Below are positions 58,446 through 64,000 of a stretch of DNA of 64,000 nucleotides, in pieces. Made by a program: the position numbers and the translations under genes. The notes beneath the pieces were generated by a model, which was not told where the DNA came from, ran no database searches, and saw only the letters and a list, made by a program, of their open reading frames with translations. The stretch spans positions 10,729,088 through 10,793,087 of the forward strand of contig JACBWW010000016.1 of the NCBI GenBank assembly GCA_020086605.1, written 5' to 3'. Numbering within the stretch: position 1 is the first letter of the stretch; every line of letters begins with the position of its first letter. This stretch comes from Lanius collurio (taxonomy: Eukaryota > Chordata > Aves > Passeriformes > Laniidae).

Positions 58446-61400
58446 CTGTCTGAATTCTGCTTACAGCATTTCATTAGTGTTCTTTATGGTATGCACATGA
58501 GGAATGGAGACTGACCTCTCAAATAATGAAAATATTGTTATAATTGAAAAGATATTAGTGCTGTAACTTTGTCAGCAATTAGCAAACCTGTCAGTTCTGT
58601 TCTGTCAAAGTGTGTGCGTGACCTCTCAGTGCTACAGTATCCGAGTTCTGGCAGCCAAAAGAATTCAAAGCAACATGCATATACGTGCTCTTTGTCTTCT
58701 AAGAAATGTAAAAAAAGCTTCAGTATTTTTCAGAGTTTCAAAAAATGATTGTCCTGTTGGAGAAGAAGTGATAGTGCAGGCATTAGGGATTGTCACTTTT
58801 CTCCTGTTTTTCAGTTGTCTTGAGGGTGGGTTAGGAGGTTTTGCTTTGCTGTAGAGTTATCTGGAAGAAGGTGCTGTTTACGTCTCCTGCAGTTGTCCCA
58901 ATTCACCATAGAATAATGATTCTTCAGCTGATGGTATGTTAAAATGTTTTAAAAGTATTTTTTTAAGTTTTGAAGAATTTCAGAAAGAGGAGTAAAGTTT
59001 TAGAGTATCTGTGAATCATGTCTTTGGCAATGCATTGGTCAATAAGCTTCTGCCTTTGGTTTGAGAGGAAAAATATGAGTAATTTAATAAAATTTTCTTT
59101 CGTCCAACAGCTTCTTTTGACTTTATGGTAGCAATAATTGTCTAAAATAACTGTCTTTTTGTGGGGTCTTTAATATGGAGTAATTAAAGACCATATTATT
59201 GCGTATTTTTATTTCTCTATAGGGAGGAATGTTCCTGAGAGACTTTGGTTGATCCCAATTATTTGCTCTCCTGCATCTCCCAAGGAGGTTGAAAACCAGC
59301 CGTAAGTGACAGCCTGAGATCCTTTTTATGCTTCCAGAATAACTGCTTAACTGTAAAAGTCAGAAGTTCAATAGGCAGTATAATTCTCAAGCTCATCTTT
59401 GTAGGCACCTGTGAGATCACACCAGTTGAAAGTCACTTTTTCAGAAAGGTTTTCGAAGCTCAGCTCACATAAGCATCAAATTATCAGGATATTTCTCTCA
59501 ATTTCATTGATTTCCTGAAACTGTAAATTGAAAACTCAGTCACATCAGTCTGCTTGTGACTCCACCCTTCTTGTTGTATTTAGAATTTTTTTTTCACCAG
59601 AACCAGGCATGGTAAGAAACTGTCAAATTCTTCTATAAAATAGTTGAAGTTTTAATTAAATGCATAAACCTTCTATTGAGTTCATTAAAAGCACTAGTAT
59701 TTTATCATACTTTCGTTTGTCTTTAATATTTTAAAATTTGTTATATAGCTCAGGAGCACAATGACAGGGTTTTTATTTTCTTTTTGGAGACACTAAAAAA
59801 GGTTTTTAATTTTAATATAAAAACACTTTAGAAAATGCTTTTCGCATTCAAGATCCTGTTATATGTCTTTAAACCTTTGGTGAGATTTCTGTTCTTTAAT
59901 TGATGGGGTATGGAGAAAATATTTTCCTAGTTTTAGGTTGCTTTAAGAGGCAGGGGACATATGTGGTGAGTCATGGAGGAGTTAAGCTGTGATACGTTAC
60001 TAAAACGCATTTTGGCAGCAAATGGAGAAGTAACTACTCAATCAGTTGGGAAACAAGAGAGTCCTTCAACCCATTTTTCAAAGTGCTCACAGTTCCCTTT
60101 TGAAGGCAAGTCAAACAATAAAAGTAGTGAGCAAAGGAAATTAATGTGTATCTGGAATACTTTAATTAAAAATAATAATTATAATGGACCCATGGTGCTC
60201 ACAAGCTCCTATTTTCTTCTTATTGTTGATTGATTCTGCTCGCAGTAAATTATGTTGCTGTTCTGTTACATTTCATATTTGAGTACTGTGAGATAGTGAA
60301 GCAATTTAAATGGGACTTTTAGGAAAAACTTAGAGCTCTGAAAATGAAGTTGTTTTAGTACAGTGATTATTTATAATAAAAGACTTTGCAATAAAGATCC
60401 CAAGCAAGAATTAAGTACAAGAATGAAATAGTTGGAAGACTGTCTTGAAAGCATGAAGCAAACAGTAACTTCCAGGAAATTAAAATGCAGCCTTGGTAAA
60501 AACAGAGTTATTATGGGAAACAATGAAAGTATTTCTCATACAGCCTTTGCTTCTAACTATAAGTTCCCTGGTTTGTTCTTTAACCTGGAATGCTGAACTT
60601 CTTCTGAGAGTGCTGTCAGCTCTGCTCGAAGAAGCCTCTTTCTGTTAGTAACATAAGCTGGTTGTGTACAAGATGTTTCAATCTGGGAGCCTGTTCTTCA
60701 TGTTCTGCCAATAAAGTTAAATTGCACAGTTTTGTTACTTGATGCACATCCTTTAAGACAGGACAGATCTTTCTTCTCTAAATCTCTAACTTTAGAACAA
60801 ACTGTAATTTTACCTTAATTTGCAGTGATTCATGTATTTCACACTACAGTCCAGAATAATACAGATATTGTGGCAAGAAGAGGGGAATGACTGTCAAATG
60901 TTCTTTAGCATGAAGCCTTAAAAGTAAAGTACAACAGTGCAGGTATTAAGGTGTATGAGAGTGACAGAGTTTGGTATCAGAGCAGCAGTCTTTACAAGAG
61001 GATTATGGTTTGATTGTTGCATCTTACTGAAAACAAAGGTAAAACATCAGTTTATTTAAGAACACTTAAATATAAACACTTTTTGTTATGTGCTCAGTAA
61101 GACAGAGAAAGTGACTCAGAGCAAATCTGATCTAATTCTGAATCTTTTCCTCCAAAACTTGAAGAGAATCCAAACAAAGTGTTGAGCTTCAAGTAGTATG
61201 ACAATGTTTACTTTTTTGTGTGTTTTCTAATTTCTCTGTGCAAGAAAAGGTTGTTCAAGAGAGCAAATATTGTGAGAAACTTTGGAAGTCCATACTGAAT
61301 AAACATTGTGACATTTCTGAACTTTGTACTTGATTCTTGATACTGGATATCAATGGACTCAAGGCTGCGACTAAATTTATACCTGTTTTTAAAGGTATTG

Positions 61401-61979
61401 CTTGAAGTGGCTTATGTGAAAAGATGTTTATAATTTGAGCCTCATTTTCTTCATTCAGCAATAGAGATTGCAGCAATATGCAGGACTGCCTACATGTCTT
61501 CAGTTGGTTCAGTTATGGCATAGAGTAAGAGTGGAAAATGAGCCACTTTTGCATATTTGAGAAAAAAAAAAAGAAGAATCACAGGCTTCTGTGGGGAAAA
61601 GGTGTAGCTGTGTCTTTCCACGGATAAAATCTGTGAGCAAAATGTATCCACTTCCTACAGAGACTGGCAAGATGGGAAGAACAAAAGCAGTGCTACTCTG
61701 CATTAGAACATAAGGTGACAGTGGATTCAGGTTCTGAAGAGGAGAGAAACAGAAAACAAGTCTTAAACCACAGGAAGTATACAGAACAGAAAGTTTTCAT
61801 GATTAGACATGGTTTATCCAAAATATTGTTTTGTAGTTTTCAAATATGTGTTACCTCATGAGAGACTCATTCTGTTCTCGGTGTATTTTCTGACTTCCTT
61901 GTTTCCTGAACAAAATAGATTTCATGGAGTCATATTTTGAATATGAGATCAATCTACAATTTGCTGGAAAGGACATGTA
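58446..61979. other. AT-rich non-coding DNA, nothing recognised
   Basis: No gene was supported. An A-run lies at about 61562-61571. TAATTA-type cores occur near 59170-59200 and 60160-60180 at roughly background level. Confidence 0.5.
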
Positions 61980-62021
61980 CAGAATAGTGACAGAATCAAA
62001 CAGAATAGTCCCAGAATCAAA
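61980..62021. repeat. 21-bp near-perfect tandem duplication
   Basis: CAGAATAGTGACAGAATCAA(A) at 61980-62000 is followed directly by a second copy at 62001-62021 with two substitutions. This is minor slippage. It accounts for the internal peptide repeat in the short plus-strand frame at 61924-62109, which is not a gene. Confidence 0.9.
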
Positions 62022-62439
62022 CATGCAAAATTCAAGAAATAGCTGTATCTGTCTTGCAGTTTCTCATTTTGTTTTGCCTGAAACAAAGGCAATATGCCTT
62101 TGTACCTAATTGTGTTCAAACATTGTAATAATTCAGACCACATGGGAAAAATTCCCCATCAGGTATGGAGAAAGAACATAGGAAAAGTGTCATTCTCAGA
62201 TTATGTTTTTTTAAAATAAACTGTTATAAGAAAAAAGTTCTTAAGAAATTTTTATAGTTACTTCGTACTCCAAATAGACTTTAATTCATTTGGTTTTTAT
62301 AGACTAGTAGTCTTTAATCTCCATTGCAGAATCTGAAGTGTACCTGTTACATACTGGTAAATTAGTTGTTAATCCCTTGGGCAGTATATTTTAATATCAG
62401 TATTATATGGTAGATGATATAAATCTTGTATATGGTATT

Positions 62440-62960
62440 ATTAGCTTAGGCAGCTGCTGACTTAAAAAGGCCAGTTTAACAAGTCACCACTGTATTATGT
62501 TTAATTAGGTACAGTTTATATAATGAGGTGTTCAGTTCTAATGGAAAGACATGCTGTGAGCAGCACATCTGCAGGAATAACTATTACAATCAGCATTGCA
62601 GAGACCCATGGAACTGCAAATTAGACTTACTTATCTAGAAATAAATTACATCCCAATGCCTTCATAAAGCTCATTAATTAATTCCACTGGCATAAAGGTC
62701 TTTTTCTTAATTTCATGTTCCATTAGCATAATAAACACAATTTGAGTTACAACAGTATGATCAGTTTAATGGATGCTATTTATTTTAGTTTTTTATTTAA
62801 AGTCCCGGTAACATAGAATTAACATCAATATGCTGTTTGGTCCTTTATTAAAAATTCCCATAGGATAACCAGCACAGATGTTCCATACAGCATTATATAT
62901 TTGCTGCATTTTATGACTTTACTAATTGGCCATATGGAAAGGTGTTGCTTGGATTTCTTT
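62440..62960. promoter_or_regulatory. Candidate conserved non-coding block
   Basis: Repeat-free, AT-rich DNA with TTTAATTAGGTAC (62500-62512), CTCATTAATTAATTCC (62670-62685), CCATTAGCATAATAAAC (62720-62736), TTTAATGGATG and ACTAATTGGCCATATGG (62921-62937). It is like developmental enhancers in motif density. Block ends are guesses and conservation was not measured. Confidence 0.35.
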
Positions 62961-63159
62961 ATTTTTTTTAAAAATCTGATAAATTATATGGATTTTAATA
63001 GTCACAATTGTTACTCTGTGAAATTGGACAGGTTAATATACACTGAATGCTGGGAGCAAAACAAGAGTAAGCAAAGTTTCTGTGTATGTGCATTCATAGT
63101 AAATAGTGAAAATGTACTTCCTGATGTATTACGATCATTTATATGTAGTTCCTGACATA

Positions 63160-63440
63160 ATTGTAATTCTTTAATTTATGCAGACCCTGTCTAATCAGAA
63201 TGAAATGCTGCCAGCTATTTGTTTAGTCACAGTTAGCTTATAGCAACCTAGTTGTTCCATTCAGCTTTTCTTGAGTCCCACTTTTCATGATGAACTACAC
63301 TGTTAGCAACATTTATGGTAAGATGTTGTATGTTATTAGAACAAGGGGTTTCATTATTCATCTATCTAATACTAGTTATTTTAGCTAAAATCCATATCTA
63401 TGATTTTGTTAATTTGTAGCAGACTCAAAAAATATCTTTA
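63160..63440. promoter_or_regulatory. Candidate conserved non-coding block
   Basis: Shows similar texture to the preceding block, with TTTAATTTATGCAG, CTAATCAGAATG and TTTCATTATTCATC. It may be part of the same regulatory domain. Low confidence. Confidence 0.25.
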
Positions 63441-64000
63441 AAAATTTGGTTTTACCTTATATTGCCCATTTAATGTTAAAGCCTAACTGTAATATAACCA
63501 AGCTAATTTTGTCATCAGCTTGGTATGTATATTTCCCAAGGCTTGTCTCTTATATTGTTTTTGCATTTACTGATCTTGTTTCTCCTCTCTGCATTTAGTA
63601 TCAGTGACTATCTCTGTATCTTCTTCAGCCTTTAATGCAGCCCCCTTCAAAAGTTACCGAGTGACTGGGTAGTACTCATGCATCCTGTAAACCCATCATC
63701 TGATTTTTCACATGAAAGCTGATTTCTGTCTTTGCACTGTAATTCACCTTTCTATTTCTCCCATGCTTTCCAAAGTCCTCTGAACCTGAGTCATCTGTTT
63801 CTGCTAGTGAGATTTCCTTCTATTATATGACCTCAATTATGGTATCAGAAAGAGTTGCACCAGAGCAGATGGGGGCAGGTTGCCCCATTAGCAGTGTGTA
63901 TATCTGTATGTGCATATACATACATAGGTATATAGTTTTCAAGCAGTTTGCTTTAGAAAATGCTCAGTCGCTCATTGTATTTTTAATACCCCCAGCCCAG
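63441..64000. other. Non-coding DNA, nothing recognised
   Basis: AT-rich sequence without a gene. A TG/TA-rich low-complexity stretch lies near 63896-63935. Confidence 0.5.

Noticed and set aside
1..64000. Bacterial-type features (operons, CRISPR arrays, riboswitches, terminators) and tRNA/rRNA/snRNA genes
   Set aside because: The window is vertebrate nuclear DNA. No regularly spaced repeats, tRNA B-box-like arrangements or U6/5S-like sequences were seen on either strand.

Overview
This window looks like bird nuclear DNA from a gene-poor, AT-rich region. I find no protein-coding gene, rRNA, tRNA or recognisable small RNA gene. Three things point to a bird: a CR1 LINE 3' end with its ATTCTGTG-type tail (about 49843-49945), an older antisense CR1 3' segment (about 19112-19340), and LTR elements of the avian ERVL type (about 21661-23090 and 54222-54820). 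The rest is AT-rich, CpG-poor and dense in stop codons. That fits an intergenic gene desert or a very large intron; the sequence alone cannot separate these. The species cannot be named.

Layout. From 1 to 12.7 kb the DNA is mostly unremarkable, with a GC-richer patch at 8.3-8.65 kb and a possible conserved block at 10.84-11.05 kb. At 12.75-13.06 kb is an unusually CpG-rich patch with a 10-bp inverted repeat and a CTCF-like core. A (TTCC)n microsatellite at 14.8 kb runs into a 321-base assembly gap. From 16 to 20.5 kb there are several candidate non-coding regulatory blocks, an ancient repeat, a dinucleotide-repeat patch and the antisense CR1 piece. At 21.66-23.09 kb lies a defective LTR element with only a small part of reverse transcriptase. 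From 24 to 35.7 kb there are octamer-containing and TAATTA-containing candidate blocks and fragments of very old amniote repeats. A (TA)n tract sits at 38.6 kb.

The most striking part is 47.1-48.26 kb. A CpG island with a G-rich tract ends abruptly against about 550 bp of AT-rich sequence full of homeodomain and octamer-type sites, which looks like a deeply conserved developmental enhancer. From 49.8 kb to the end come the CR1 3' end, a solo ERVL-type LTR, a coding-like minus-strand stretch at 55.2-56.0 kb, a 208-codon open frame of unknown meaning at 56.7-57.4 kb, and further enhancer-like blocks at 56.4, 62.4-63.0 and 63.2-63.4 kb.

Nothing here works as an operon or a multi-gene system. 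If the window has a function, the most economical reading is long-range cis-regulation of a developmental gene outside it, or inside whose intron it lies. All claims about conservation are inferences from base composition and motif content, because no alignment could be run.
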